From positions 502,501 to 566,500 of the forward strand of contig NZ_CP028415.1 in the NCBI RefSeq assembly GCF_000722765.2: DNA of 64,000 bases. The letters run 5' to 3'. The position numbers were made by a program, and so were the translations under genes. Of the stretch, positions 11,084 to 20,820 are shown in pieces; position 1 is the stretch's first letter; every line of letters begins with the position of its first letter. The stretch is from Streptococcus mitis. GTDB lineage: Bacteria > Bacillota > Bacilli > Lactobacillales > Streptococcaceae. Below the pieces are notes generated by a model. It was given only the letters and a program-made list of their open reading frames with translations, had not been told where the DNA came from and ran no database searches.

Positions 11084-11785
11084 ATGGCTTATATTGAGAT
11101 GAAACACTGTTACAAGCGTTATCAGGTTGGGGACACGGAGATCGTGGCCAATCGTGATGTGAATTTTGAGATTGAAAAGGGTGAATTGGTTATCATTCTA
11201 GGTGCGTCTGGTGCAGGCAAGTCAACGGTTCTTAACCTTCTTGGGGGAATGGATACCAATGATGAAGGGGAAATCTGGATTGATGGGGTCAATATTGCAG
11301 ACTATAGTTCCCACCAGAGAACCAATTACCGTAGAAATGATGTTGGTTTTGTTTTTCAGTTTTATAATCTAGTGTCCAATCTGACCGCTAAGGAAAATGT
11401 GGAGTTGGCTTCAGAAATTGTGACAGATGCCTTGAATCCTGAACAGGTCTTGACAGATGTAGGTTTGGCTCATCGTCTCAATAACTTTCCAGCCCAGCTT
11501 TCTGGAGGGGAGCAACAGCGAGTCTCCATTGCACGCGCAGTAGCCAAAAATCCTAAAATTCTCCTTTGTGACGAACCGACAGGCGCCTTGGATTATCAGA
11601 CGGGCAAGCAGGTTTTGAAAATCCTCCAAGATATGTCTCGTCAAAAAGGGGCAACAGTGATTATCGTGACTCACAATGGAGCTTTGGCACCCATTGCTGA
11701 TCGCGTGATTCATATGCACGATGCCAGTGTCAAGTATGTGGTGATCAACAAGCATCCTCAGGATATCGACAGTTTGGAGTACTAG
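11084..11785 (+). CDS. ABC transporter ATP-binding protein (MacB/LolD type)
   Basis: A 233-residue nucleotide-binding subunit. Walker A is GASGAGKST at about residues 41-49, the signature is LSGGEQQR, Walker B is [12 protein letters not shown], and the H-loop is IVTHN. The [11 protein letters not shown] form is typical of the MacB/LolD/FtsE-like group that partners FtsX-type permeases. An in-frame GTG at 11075 is possible, but the ATG sits better behind GAGGG. The large permease gene follows one base after the stop, so the pair forms one exporter or mechanotransmission complex. The substrate is unknown. Confidence 0.88.
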   Translation: MAYIEMKHCYKRYQVGDTEIVANRDVNFEIEKGELVIILGASGAGKSTVLNLLGGMDTNDEGEIWIDGVNIADYSSHQRTNYRRNDVGFVFQFYNLVSNLTAKENVELASEIVTDALNPEQVLTDVGLAHRLNNFPAQLSGGEQQRVSIARAVAKNPKILLCDEPTGALDYQTGKQVLKILQDMSRQKGATVIIVTHNGALAPIADRVIHMHDASVKYVVINKHPQDIDSLEY

Positions 11786-11786
11786 C

Positions 11787-14495
11787 ATGATCAAGCGAAA
11801 AACCTATTGGAAGGACTTAATTCAGTCCTTCACAGGCTCCAAGGGGCGTTTTTTATCCATCTTAACCTTGATGATGTTAGGGTCTCTAGCCTTAGTAGGC
11901 CTCAAAGTGACTAGTCCCAACATGGAGGCGACAGCTAATGCCTATTTAACAACTGCTCAAACCTTGGATTTGGCAGTTATGTCTAACTATGGTTTGGATC
12001 AAGCAGATCAAGAAGAACTAGAACAGATAGAGGGCGCAGAGGTTGAGTTTGGCTATTTGACAGATGTGACTATGGAGAATGGGCAGGATGCCATTCGGCT
12101 GTACTCCAAACCAGAGCGAATTTCAACCTTTCAGCTAAGAGAGGGACGACTTCCTCAGTCAGACAAGGAAATCGCCTTGGCCACTCATTTGCAAGGCCAA
12201 TACAGCGTGGGACAGGAGATTAGCTTTAAAGAAAAAGAAGAGGGTCATTCCTCTTTAAAAGACCATACTTATACCATTACTGGTTTTGTGGATTCAGCTG
12301 AAATCCTCTCCCAGCGAGATATGGGCTACGCAGGAAGTGGAAGTGGGACTCTGACAGCCTATGGAGTGATTTTACCTAGTCAGTTTGATCAGAAAGTCTA
12401 CAATATAGCTCGTTTGAAATATCAAGATTTAGCAGGTTTAAATGCTTTTTCAGTAGCTTATGAAGAGAAATCCAAGCAACATCAGGAAGATCTTGAACAA
12501 GTTTTATCAGATAATGGCAAGGCACGTCTGCAACTCTTGAAAAAAGAAGGGCAAGAGTCTCTAGACAAAGGTCAAGAGACCCTTGACAAGGCTGAGACTA
12601 ATTTGCAGGAAGGCAAGCGTCGTTTAGCAGCTGCTCAAGCTCGTTTACAGGATCAGGAAAGTCAACTAGCCTTGCTTCCTCAAGATCAGAGAGAGCAGGC
12701 CAGTGCTCAACTTACCCAAGCTAAGCAGGAATTGAGCAAGGAAGAGGACAAACTAAAGCACGCTGAACAAAATCTAGTCCAAGAAAAGGAAAAATTAGAA
12801 AAACATCAGCGAGTCTTGGATGATTTGGCGGAGCCAAGGTATCAAGTCTATAATAGGCAAACCATGCCTGGCGGTCAAGGCTACCTCATGTACAGTAATG
12901 CTTCAGCCAGTATTCGGGCAGTGGGCAATATCTTTCCTGTAGTGCTTTATGCCGTAGCGGCTATGGTGACCTTTACAACCATGACTCGTTTTGTGGATGA
13001 AGAGCGAACACATGCAGGGATTTTTAAGGCCTTGGGCTATCGTAGCAAGGATATTATTGCCAAGTTTCTCCTTTATGGTCTAGTAGCTGGGACTGTAGGA
13101 ACAGCTCTAGGTAGCATACTTGGCCATTATTTACTAGCCGGTGTGATTTCAAGTGTCATTACAAAAGGCATGGTGGTGGGAGAAACCCAGATTCAGTTCT
13201 ATTGGACCTATAGCTTACTGGCTCTTGGTTTGAGTTGGGTGGCGAGTGTGTTACCAGCCTACTTGGTAGCTCGTAGGGAACTTCATGATGAAGCAGCCCA
13301 GCTTTTACTGCCTAAACCTCCTGTTAAAGGAGCTAAAATCTTACTGGAGCGCATCCGTTTTATCTGGCGCCGTCTCAGTTTTACTCATAAGGTAACAGCC
13401 CGCAATATCTTCCGTTATAAGCAGCGGATGTTGATGACGATCTTTGGTGTGGCAGGTTCTGTAACCCTGCTCTTTGCAGGTTTGGGAATCCAATCCTCTG
13501 TAGCAGGAGTTCCGTCTAGACAGTTTCAACAAATCCAACAGTATCAGATGATTGTCTCTGAAAATCTTAGTGCGACCAATCAGGACAAGGCAAATCTAGA
13601 AGAAGTGTTGAAAGGGCAGGACATTAAAGCCTACCAGAAAATTTATTCTAAGACGCTAGACAAGGATTTTAAAGGCAAGGCTGGTCTTCAGACTGTTACT
13701 CTTATGATGACAGATAAGGAGGATTTGACGCCCTTTATTCATCTGCAACATCATCAGCAAGAGCTGACATTAAAAGATGGCGTCGTTATTACAGCTAAAC
13801 TAGCCCAGTTGGCAGGTGTCAAGGTTGGGCAAACTCTAGAAATTGAAGGTAAGGAGCTAAAGGTCGCTGCCATTACTGAGAACTACGTTGGTCACTTTAT
13901 TTATATGAGTCAGGCTAGCTATGAGCAAATTTACGGACAGGTGCCGCAAGCTAATACTTATCTGGTCTCGCTAAAGGATTCTAGTGCGACTAGTATCGAA
14001 AGGCAGGCAGGCTTACTTATGAATCAATCTGCCGTGTCCAGTGTTGTCCAGAATGCTTCAGCCATTCGACTCTTTGACTCCGTCGCTAGCTCACTTAATC
14101 AGACCATGACCATCTTGGTCATCGTATCGGTTCTGTTGGCTATTGTTATCCTCTACAATCTGACCAATATCAACGTGGCTGAGAGAATACGTGAACTCTC
14201 CACTATCAAGGTTCTCGGTTTTCATAATAATGAAGTCACTCTCTACATTTACCGTGAGACGATTGTGCTGTCCCTTGTGGGAATCGTACTTGGTTTGGTA
14301 TCTGGTTTCTATTTACACCAATTTTTGATTCAAATGATTTCGCCTGCGACTATTCTCTTTTATCCGCAGGTAGGCTGGGAAGTCTATGTAATCCCAGTGG
14401 CAGCAGTAAGTATCATTTTGACCTTGCTTGGTTTCTTTGTCAATTACCATCTGAGAAAGGTTGATATGCTTGAAGCCTTGAAATCTGTAGAGTAA
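11787..14495 (+). CDS. large FtsX-like ABC permease with coiled-coil domain
   Basis: A 902-residue membrane protein. One TM helix is near the N-terminus (about 20-40). A large extracellular region follows with a long Gln/Lys/Glu-rich coiled coil (about 245-350), then a first FtsX block of three TM helices (about 385-500), a TM helix near 550, a second extracellular domain, and a last FtsX block (about 770-895) with VAERIRELSTIKVLG. This duplicated FtsX layout with a coiled-coil insertion occurs in Firmicute exporters of unknown substrate. A BOX element starts at its stop codon. Confidence 0.85.
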   Translation: MIKRKTYWKDLIQSFTGSKGRFLSILTLMMLGSLALVGLKVTSPNMEATANAYLTTAQTLDLAVMSNYGLDQADQEELEQIEGAEVEFGYLTDVTMENGQDAIRLYSKPERISTFQLREGRLPQSDKEIALATHLQGQYSVGQEISFKEKEEGHSSLKDHTYTITGFVDSAEILSQRDMGYAGSGSGTLTAYGVILPSQFDQKVYNIARLKYQDLAGLNAFSVAYEEKSKQHQEDLEQVLSDNGKARLQLLKKEGQESLDKGQETLDKAETNLQEGKRRLAAAQARLQDQESQLALLPQDQREQASAQLTQAKQELSKEEDKLKHAEQNLVQEKEKLEKHQRVLDDLAEPRYQVYNRQTMPGGQGYLMYSNASASIRAVGNIFPVVLYAVAAMVTFTTMTRFVDEERTHAGIFKALGYRSKDIIAKFLLYGLVAGTVGTALGSILGHYLLAGVISSVITKGMVVGETQIQFYWTYSLLALGLSWVASVLPAYLVARRELHDEAAQLLLPKPPVKGAKILLERIRFIWRRLSFTHKVTARNIFRYKQRMLMTIFGVAGSVTLLFAGLGIQSSVAGVPSRQFQQIQQYQMIVSENLSATNQDKANLEEVLKGQDIKAYQKIYSKTLDKDFKGKAGLQTVTLMMTDKEDLTPFIHLQHHQQELTLKDGVVITAKLAQLAGVKVGQTLEIEGKELKVAAITENYVGHFIYMSQASYEQIYGQVPQANTYLVSLKDSSATSIERQAGLLMNQSAVSSVVQNASAIRLFDSVASSLNQTMTILVIVSVLLAIVILYNLTNINVAERIRELSTIKVLGFHNNEVTLYIYRETIVLSLVGIVLGLVSGFYLHQFLIQMISPATILFYPQVGWEVYVIPVAAVSIILTLLGFFVNYHLRKVDMLEALKSVE

Positions 14496-14609
14496 TACTC
14501 AATGAAAATCAAAGAGCAAACTAGGAAGCAAGCCGTAAGTTGCTCAAAGCACCGCTTTGAGGTTGCAGATAAAGCTGACGTGGTTTAAAGAGATTTTCGA
14601 AGAGTATAA
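14495..14609 (+). repeat. BOX element
   Basis: It begins ATACTCAATGAAAATC and ends TTTTCGAAGAGTATAA, the two ends of pneumococcal BOX repeats, with an internal part related to boxB (GCTCAAAGCACCGCTTTGAG palindrome). It lies in plus orientation directly after the permease stop codon. Confidence 0.85.
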
Positions 14610-14652
14610 GGTAGTTATTTTTAGCTGATTGACCTTGTATTTACTCGTAAAC

Positions 14653-14703
14653 AAAAATCCTCCGTTTCAAAGAGTAGGGAACTCTTTGTGACAGAGGATT
14701 TTT
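14653..14703 (-). terminator. terminator after tpx (psa operon end)
   Basis: AAAAATCCTC and GAGGATTTTT form a long stem with an inner AAAGAGT/ACTCTTT pair. It abuts the tpx stop codon and has T runs on both strands, so it may also stop readthrough from the left. Confidence 0.8.
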
Positions 14704-15195
14704 CTATAGGGCTTTAGCAGCTGCAATTGCGGCTTCGAAGTTTGGTTCAGAGTTGATATTGTCCACGTATTCAACGTAGCGAATAGTATTGTCAGTATCG
14801 AGGACAAAGACCGCGCGTGCCAATAGGTGCCACTCATTGATTAAAAGTGCATAGTCACGCCCAAAGGAATGGTCGAAATAGTCTGAGAGCATGATGGCAT
14901 TTTCAATACCTTCAGCACCACACCAACGTTTTTGAGCAAAAGGTAGGTCCATGGAAACAGTCAATACGACCGTGTTGTCCAGTCCAGCCAGTTCTTCATT
15001 AAAGCGACGCGTTTGAGTTGAGCAGATACCTGTATCGATAGAAGGAACGACACTCAAGACTTTTTTCTTGCCATCAAAATCAGCCAGAGATTTTTTAGAA
15101 AGGTCTGTTGTAGTAAGAGAAAAATCGAGCGCCTTGTCGCCGACTTGTAGTTGTTTACCTGTAAAGCTCACAGGATTTCCGAGAAAAGTTACCAT
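14704..15195 (-). CDS. tpx: thiol peroxidase (PsaD/Tpx)
   Basis: A 163-residue atypical 2-Cys peroxiredoxin that reduces peroxides using thioredoxin. The peroxidatic Cys is in [16 protein letters not shown] (about residue 58) and the resolving Cys in QKRWCGAEG (about 92), the normal Tpx spacing. The reading frame stays open 51 codons upstream, but TTGGAG sits just before the ATG at 15195 and the family N-terminus begins MVTFLGNP. It is last in the psaBCA-tpx order, linking manganese uptake and peroxide defence. Confidence 0.95.
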   Translation of the reverse strand: MVTFLGNPVSFTGKQLQVGDKALDFSLTTTDLSKKSLADFDGKKKVLSVVPSIDTGICSTQTRRFNEELAGLDNTVVLTVSMDLPFAQKRWCGAEGIENAIMLSDYFDHSFGRDYALLINEWHLLARAVFVLDTDNTIRYVEYVDNINSEPNFEAAIAAAKAL

Positions 15196-15276
15196 AGGAT
15201 ACTCCAATCTTTTTTCTTCCATTTTAGCTGAAACGGTCAGAATTTTCCAATGATTTGACTGGAAATATGGGCATAG

Positions 15277-15310
15277 AAAAAACGCCAGCTCATGTGAGAA
15301 TGACGTTTTT
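15277..15310 (-). terminator. hairpin between psaA and tpx (attenuator or partial terminator)
   Basis: On the minus strand AAAAACGTCATTCTCA pairs with TGAGCTGGCGTTTTTT, with T residues after it. It would reduce but need not abolish transcription from psaA into tpx. Confidence 0.65.
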
Positions 15311-15316
15311 AGAGGC

Positions 15317-16246
15317 TTATTTTGCCAATCCTTCAGCAATCTTGTCAAGGTTGTATTTCATCATGTTGTAGTAGCTGTCGCCTTCTTTACCTTGTTCTGC
15401 GATAGAGTCAGTAAAGATTTGTGCGTAGATTGGGATATTTGTATCTTGTGAGACAGTCTTCATTGGACGGTCATCTACACTTGATTCTACAAAGAGTGAT
15501 GGAACTTTTGTTTGGCGAAGTTTTTCAACCAAGGTCTTGATTTGTTCAGGTGTTCCTTCTTCTTCAGTATTGATTTCCCAGATGTAGGCACTTGGGACAC
15601 CATAGGCTTTAGAGAAGTATTTGAATGCTCCTTCGCTGGTTACAATGAGTTTCTTTTCAGCAGGGATGTTATTAAATTTATCCTTACTTTCTTTATCAAG
15701 TTTGTCTAACTTATCAGTATATTCTTTGAGATTTTTTTCATAGAATTCCTTGTTGTTAGGATCTTTAGCGCTCAATTGTTTGGCGATATTTTTAGCAAAG
15801 ATAATTCCATTTTCAAGGTTAAGCCAAGCGTGTGGGTCTTCTTTACCTTTTTCATTTTTTCCTTCAAGGTAGATAACATCAACACCTTCACTGACTGCAA
15901 AGTAGTCTTTGTTTTCAGTCTTCTTGGCATTTTCTACCAATTTGCTAAACCAGGCATTGCCACCTGTTTCAAGGTTGATACCGTTATAGAAAATGAGGTC
16001 AGCCTCAGAAGTTTTCTTAACATCTTCAGGGAGTGGTTCGTATTCGTGTGGGTCTTGTCCAATCGGAACGATACTGTGAAGATCAATCTTGTCACCAGCA
16101 ATATTTTTAGTAATATCAGCGATGATTGAGTTTGTAGCAACAACTTTTAGTTTTTGACCAGAAGCTGCATCTTTTTTTCCGCTAGCACATGCTACAAGAG
16201 CAATAACGGAAAGAAAGAGAACGAGTAATGTACCTAATTTTTTCAT
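15317..16246 (-). CDS. psaA: manganese ABC transporter lipoprotein PsaA
   Basis: The substrate-binding lipoprotein of the PsaBCA Mn(II) importer, also known as a pneumococcal adhesin (LraI family). The 309 residues match the usual length. The signal peptide ends in lipobox LVAC with Cys20. Metal ligands fit His67 (GQDPHEY), His139 (DPHAWLN), Glu205 (TSEGAFK) and Asp280 (FTDSIAEQG). GGAGG lies just before the ATG, and an upstream in-frame ATG four codons earlier overlaps that site. It follows psaC by 31 bases. Confidence 0.97.
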   Translation of the reverse strand: MKKLGTLLVLFLSVIALVACASGKKDAASGQKLKVVATNSIIADITKNIAGDKIDLHSIVPIGQDPHEYEPLPEDVKKTSEADLIFYNGINLETGGNAWFSKLVENAKKTENKDYFAVSEGVDVIYLEGKNEKGKEDPHAWLNLENGIIFAKNIAKQLSAKDPNNKEFYEKNLKEYTDKLDKLDKESKDKFNNIPAEKKLIVTSEGAFKYFSKAYGVPSAYIWEINTEEEGTPEQIKTLVEKLRQTKVPSLFVESSVDDRPMKTVSQDTNIPIYAQIFTDSIAEQGKEGDSYYNMMKYNLDKIAEGLAK

Positions 16247-16277
16247 TAGATCCTCCAATTTATTGGGGTTTTGCCCC

Positions 16278-17126
16278 TTATTTTAACAAATGTTTATTTT
16301 TCAGTTTCAAATATCGTTGTTTAGGAGAGATAAAGAAACTGATTAAGAAGAAGCTAGCAGCTGTAAGTACGATGCTAGAACCAGCTGCTAAGTTTAAACT
16401 ATAGCCAATAAAGAGTCCCAAAACTGAAGCTGTAGCTCCAAAGGTTGAGGAAAGGAAAATCATACTTTTCAGGCTATTAGCATACAGATAAGCAGTTGCA
16501 GCTGGGGTAATCAGCATGGCTACAATCAGGATAGTTCCAACACTTTGCATGGCTGTCACAGACACGAGAGTCAGGAGTATCATGAGGAGGTAGTGATAGA
16601 AATTGACAGGCATTCCCATGGCTTTGGCCAAGAGTTCATCAAAGGAAGTTATCAAGAGTTGCTTGAAGAAAATCCAGATTAACAAGAGAATGACCGCCCC
16701 TACGCCCATAGTGATAAACATATCCGTATCTTGGACGGCTAGAATATTACCAAAAAGGATATGGAAAAGGTCAGTTGAACTTTTAGCGACACTAATCAAG
16801 ATGATACCGAGGGCTAAGAAAGAAGAAAAGGTAATGCCGATGGCGGTATCGCTTTTGATAATCGAGTTCCCCTTGATGTAGGTAATGATGATAGCAGCTA
16901 GCAATCCAAAGACAATGGCTCCGATAAAGAAGTCAACGCCCAAGATGAAGGAGAGGGCTACACCTGGCAAGACAGCATGTGAAATGGCATCTCCCATGAG
17001 TGACATCCCGCGTAGGATGATGAAACATCCCACAGCTCCAGCTACGACCCCGACGACAATAGCTGTTATCAAGGCATTTTGTAGGAAATGGAATTTTTGC
17101 AATCCATCGATAAATTCTGCAATCAT
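16278..17126 (-). CDS. psaC: manganese ABC transporter permease PsaC
   Basis: A 282-residue integral membrane subunit of the ABC-3 family with about eight hydrophobic helices. It carries family motifs such as [19 protein letters not shown] near residue 38 and [19 protein letters not shown] near 190. It forms the channel for Mn(II) with PsaB and PsaA. The start codon overlaps the psaB stop by four bases (ATGA) and sits behind GGAGGT, so translation is probably coupled. Confidence 0.96.
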   Translation of the reverse strand: MIAEFIDGLQKFHFLQNALITAIVVGVVAGAVGCFIILRGMSLMGDAISHAVLPGVALSFILGVDFFIGAIVFGLLAAIIITYIKGNSIIKSDTAIGITFSSFLALGIILISVAKSSTDLFHILFGNILAVQDTDMFITMGVGAVILLLIWIFFKQLLITSFDELLAKAMGMPVNFYHYLLMILLTLVSVTAMQSVGTILIVAMLITPAATAYLYANSLKSMIFLSSTFGATASVLGLFIGYSLNLAAGSSIVLTAASFFLISFFISPKQRYLKLKNKHLLK

Positions 17127-17845
17127 AGGTCACCTCCATTGAAAAAGAGTCGATTACCGTAAGCTTCTTTGAGATTGGCTTCGGTAAAGGTTTCTTTGGT
17201 TGGACCAAAGGCAATCACTTCTCGATTGACAAGTAAGACTTGATCGAAGTAGTGGGAAACCTTGCTGAGGTCGTGGTGAACGATGAGAACCGTCTTACCA
17301 GCTTTTTTCAAATCTCTCAGCGTATTCATGATGATTTCCTCACTGACAGAGTCAATCCCAACAAAGGGTTCATCCAAGAGGATATAGTCGGCTTCCTGCA
17401 CCAAACATCTGGCAATCAAGACCCTCTGGAACTGACCTCCAGACAGTTGACTGATTTGCCGTTCAGCGTAGTCAGCTAGGCCGACGATTTCAAGGGCTTC
17501 CTCTACTTTTTTCCAATGTTTAGCGTTTAAACTGCGAAAGAGAGGGATAGAGGGAAAGAGTCCTAGCGAGACGCATTCCTTGACCTTGATGGGAAAGTTG
17601 TAGTCGATATTGATTTTTTGTTCGACATAGGCAATTCGGTGTAAGGATTTTTTAACTTCCTTGTCATCGAGAAATGCTTGACCTTGATGTGGGATAATTC
17701 CCAGCATACCTTTTAGTAATGTTGATTTTCCAGCGCCGTTCGGACCAATGATTCCGGTAATCGTTGGTCCTTGGAGCACCAGTGAAATATCCTTAAGTGC
17801 CAACGTTTCTTTATAAGAGACACTTAGGTTTTCGATACGTATCAT
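17123..17845 (-). CDS. psaB: manganese ABC transporter ATP-binding protein PsaB
   Basis: A 240-residue ATPase that drives Mn(II) import. Walker A is GPNGAGKST at about residues 36-44, the signature LSGGQFQRV, Walker [13 protein letters not shown], and the H-loop VHHDLS. It is the first gene of the psaBCA-tpx operon, with an AGGAGG ribosome site. A PsaR-type palindrome lies about 40 bases upstream, so manganese should repress it. Confidence 0.96.
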   Translation of the reverse strand: MIRIENLSVSYKETLALKDISLVLQGPTITGIIGPNGAGKSTLLKGMLGIIPHQGQAFLDDKEVKKSLHRIAYVEQKINIDYNFPIKVKECVSLGLFPSIPLFRSLNAKHWKKVEEALEIVGLADYAERQISQLSGGQFQRVLIARCLVQEADYILLDEPFVGIDSVSEEIIMNTLRDLKKAGKTVLIVHHDLSKVSHYFDQVLLVNREVIAFGPTKETFTEANLKEAYGNRLFFNGGDL

Positions 17846-17885
17846 ACACTTGTATACCTCCTGTTTATTAATATACCTTAAAAAT

Positions 17886-17907
17886 AAAATTAAGTCAAGT
17901 TAATTTT
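17886..17907 (-). promoter_or_regulatory. PsaR operator upstream of psaB
   Basis: AAAATTAA and TTAATTTT form perfect inverted arms around GTCAAG. This matches the known style of PsaR (DtxR-family) boxes in front of psaBCA. It lies in the divergent psaB/pepO intergenic region, 41 bases from the psaB start. Binding of Mn-loaded PsaR would repress psaBCA. An effect on pepO is possible but not shown. Confidence 0.75.
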
Positions 17908-18027
17908 TCAAAAAATTAAAATATTAACAGTAAAATATTTAAGTTCTTTTAATCTTGTATTTTAATTGCATTCCCCAGCAATTTTTGTTAAGCTAGCAAT
18001 AACTTAAAAAATGAAAGCGAGAACAAG

Positions 18028-19920
18028 ATGACACGTTATCAAGACGATTTTTATGATGCTATCAATGGAGAATGGCAAAAGACAGCTGAAATCCCAGCAG
18101 ATAAGTCTCAAACAGGAGGTTTTGTTGATTTAGACCAGGAAATTGAAGATTTGATGTTGGCGACAACAGACAAGTGGTTGGCAGGTGAAGAGGTGCCTGA
18201 GGATGCTATCTTGGAAAACTTTGTCAAATACCATCACCTAGTTCGTGATTTTGACAAGAGAGAAGCTGACGGTATCACACCTGTCTTACCACTCCTTAAA
18301 GAATTCCAAGAATTGGAGACTTTTGAGGATTTTGCAGCTAAACTAGCAGAGTTTGAGCTTGCTGGCAAACCAAACTTCCTTCCTTTTGGTGTATCTCCAG
18401 ACTTTATGGATGCTAGAATCAACGTTTTATGGGCCAGTGCTCCAAGCACAATCCTGCCAGATACGACCTACTATGCAGAAGACCATCCTCAGCGCGAAGA
18501 GCTCTTGACTCTTTGGAAAGAAAGCAGCGCAAATCTCCTCAAGGCTTATGATTTCTCTGATGAAGAAATTGAAGACTTGCTAGAGAAAAGACTAGAATTG
18601 GACCGCCGAATTGCGGCAGTAGTGCTCTCTAATGAAGAAAGTTCAGAATATGCTAAACTCTACCACCCATATGCTTACGAAGATTTCAAGAAATTCGCAC
18701 CTGCACTACCTCTGGATGACTTCTTCCAAACCGTTCTTGGACAAGTGCCAGACAAGGTTATCGTAGATGAGGAACGTTTCTGGCAAGCAGCAGACCAATT
18801 CTATAGTGAAGAGGCCTGGCCTCTCCTCAAGGCAACCTTGATTTTGAGTGTTGTCAATCTCTCAACTAGCTATTTAACAGAAGAAATCCGTGTCTTGTCA
18901 GGTGCCTACAGTCGTGCGCTTTCAGGTGTTCCAGAAGCCAAAGACAAGGTCAAGGCAGCCTACCAGCTAGCACAAGGTCCTTTCAAACAAGCCTTGGGTC
19001 TCTGGTATGCCCATGAAAAATTCTCTCCAGAGGCCAAGGCAGACGTGGAGAAAAAAGTGGCAACCATGATTGATGTCTATAAGGAACGCTTGGCTAAGAA
19101 TGACTGGCTGACTCCAGAAACTCGTGACAAGGCCATCGTCAAACTCAATGTCATCAAGCCTTATATCGGTTACCCAGAAGAATTGCCAGAACGTTATAAG
19201 GACAAAGTAGTAAATGAAACGGCTAGCCTTTTTGACAATGCTCTAGCCTTTGCGCGTGTGGAAATCAAGCACAGTTGGAGCAAGTGGAACCAACCTGTAG
19301 ACTACAAAGAATGGGGCATGCCTGCTCATATGGTTAATGCCTACTACAATCCACAGAAGAATCTGATTGTCTTCCCAGCAGCTATTTTACAGGCGCCTTT
19401 CTATGACTTGCATCAGTCATCTTCTGCTAACTACGGGGGTATTGGTGCAGTTATTGCCCATGAAATTTCCCACGCATTTGATACCAACGGAGCTTCCTTT
19501 GATGAAAATGGTAGCCTCAAGGATTGGTGGACAGAGAGCGACTATGCTGCCTTTAAGGAAAAAACACAAAAAGTTATTGACCAGTTTGATGGACAAGATT
19601 CTTATGGAGCAACAATCAATGGTAAATTGACTGTGTCAGAAAACGTGGCTGACTTAGGAGGAATCGCTGCAGCGCTTGAAGCAGCTAAGAGAGAACCAGA
19701 CTTCTCGGCAGAAGAATTCTTCTACAACTTCGGTCGTATCTGGCGCATGAAAGGTCGCCCAGAATTTATGAAACTTTTGGCTAGCGTCGATGTGCACGCG
19801 CCAGCCAAACTCCGTGTCAATGTACAAGTACCAAACTTCGATGATTTCTTTACAACCTATGATGTCAAAGAAGGAGATGGTATGTGGCGTTCACCAGAAG
19901 AGCGCGTGATTATTTGGTAA
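18028..19920 (+). CDS. pepO: M13-family endopeptidase PepO
   Basis: A 630-residue neprilysin-like zinc metallopeptidase. The HExxH motif is in VIAHEISHAFD (about residue 480), and the third zinc ligand Glu is in ENVADLGG (about 540). The family C-terminal W-containing end (DGMWRSPEERVIIW) is intact. There is no signal peptide. Pneumococcal PepO is nevertheless found at the surface and binds host plasminogen and fibronectin (family knowledge). It diverges from psaB, and its ribosome site (AAAGCGAG) is weak. Confidence 0.95.
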   Translation: MTRYQDDFYDAINGEWQKTAEIPADKSQTGGFVDLDQEIEDLMLATTDKWLAGEEVPEDAILENFVKYHHLVRDFDKREADGITPVLPLLKEFQELETFEDFAAKLAEFELAGKPNFLPFGVSPDFMDARINVLWASAPSTILPDTTYYAEDHPQREELLTLWKESSANLLKAYDFSDEEIEDLLEKRLELDRRIAAVVLSNEESSEYAKLYHPYAYEDFKKFAPALPLDDFFQTVLGQVPDKVIVDEERFWQAADQFYSEEAWPLLKATLILSVVNLSTSYLTEEIRVLSGAYSRALSGVPEAKDKVKAAYQLAQGPFKQALGLWYAHEKFSPEAKADVEKKVATMIDVYKERLAKNDWLTPETRDKAIVKLNVIKPYIGYPEELPERYKDKVVNETASLFDNALAFARVEIKHSWSKWNQPVDYKEWGMPAHMVNAYYNPQKNLIVFPAAILQAPFYDLHQSSSANYGGIGAVIAHEISHAFDTNGASFDENGSLKDWWTESDYAAFKEKTQKVIDQFDGQDSYGATINGKLTVSENVADLGGIAAALEAAKREPDFSAEEFFYNFGRIWRMKGRPEFMKLLASVDVHAPAKLRVNVQVPNFDDFFTTYDVKEGDGMWRSPEERVIIW

Positions 19921-19942
19921 GGCAAAAAATCTAGTCATCAGA

Positions 19943-19988
19943 AAAAGGCATCCAATCAGGTGTGAAAACCTTGATAGGATGCCTTTTA
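19943..19988 (+). terminator. hairpin terminator after pepO, member of a repeated hairpin family
   Basis: AAAAGGCATCC pairs with GGATGCCTTTT. The loop (ATCAGGTGTGAAAACCTTGAT) and the following TATAGTGG closely match the hairpin at 61445-61489. Confidence 0.8.
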
Positions 19989-20046
19989 TAGTGGAAAGAC
20001 TGCTGGATAATGTACTTAAAATGCGATAGTCATTGTCACCATCTTG

Positions 20047-20676
20047 TTAGAAAAAAGGATTGAAAGTTTTTTCGTGAGCGATAGTAGTAGCTGGACCATG
20101 CCCTGGATAGACATCATAGTTTGGTAGAGTGAAGAGTTGGGTCTGGATACTATGAAGGAGTTGCTCCATGCTACCAGTTGGAAGATCTGTTCGTCCGATT
20201 GTTTCTCGGAATAGGGCATCACCTGTCAAGACTAGGTGAGCTTGTGGAAAGACGATAGAAACACCACCGATAGAGTGACCTGGTGTTGGCAAGACGGTGA
20301 AACGAAATTCCTCTAGTTGGTATTCTTCGTGAAAGATAAAAGTGTGTTCTGCAGGTTTTGCGACCACGTCTTCCATATCATCGTGGCGTGGAAGCCCAGA
20401 GAGATTATCGACAGGAGTATAGAGCCAGCTGGCTTCGCTCTCTGCGATATAGACAGGAGGATTGCCAAAAGTCTCTCGCACCAAGTCCAGACTCATGATA
20501 TGGTCATAATGGGCGTGGGTCAGGAGAATAGCGCAGATCGGTTTGTTGATGTTCTCTATGGTCTTGCGAATGGCTTCCCAATGGCTGCCAGGATCGACGA
20601 CGATGAGGTGTTTTTCACCTTCTAGGTAATAGGTGTTTTCATAGGCAACAGGATTCACGGTTTTATGGATTTTCAT
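20047..20676 (-). CDS. metallo-beta-lactamase-fold hydrolase (glyoxalase II-like)
   Basis: A 209-residue MBL-fold protein. The metal motif THAHYDH (HxHxDH) is at about residues 54-60. Further ligands fit the His in PTPGHSIGG, the Asp in VLTGDALF and the His in VYPGHGPATT. Such short proteins include glyoxalase II-like thioesterases and persulfide dioxygenase-like enzymes. The substrate cannot be read from sequence. A good GGAG lies before the ATG. It points toward the amidase gene's strand, but a gap and terminator separate them. Confidence 0.88.
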   Translation of the reverse strand: MKIHKTVNPVAYENTYYLEGEKHLIVVDPGSHWEAIRKTIENINKPICAILLTHAHYDHIMSLDLVRETFGNPPVYIAESEASWLYTPVDNLSGLPRHDDMEDVVAKPAEHTFIFHEEYQLEEFRFTVLPTPGHSIGGVSIVFPQAHLVLTGDALFRETIGRTDLPTGSMEQLLHSIQTQLFTLPNYDVYPGHGPATTIAHEKTFNPFF

Positions 20677-20781
20677 ATTAGCTCCAATCTCAAAGAATGT
20701 ACTAAATTAAGTATAGCACAGTTGGGGAGAATAAGCATAAAAAGGAAATAGTTCTAGAAAGAAGGATATGGTTTGGATAAG

Positions 20782-20813
20782 AAAAAATAAGCCCCGAATG
20801 AGTTCGAGGCTTA
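20782..20813 (-). terminator. intrinsic terminator after the choline-binding amidase
   Basis: Minus strand AAGCCTCGAACTCATTCGGGGCTT followed by ATTTTTTC forms a compact stem. Confidence 0.75.
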
Positions 20814-20820
20814 GACTGTT

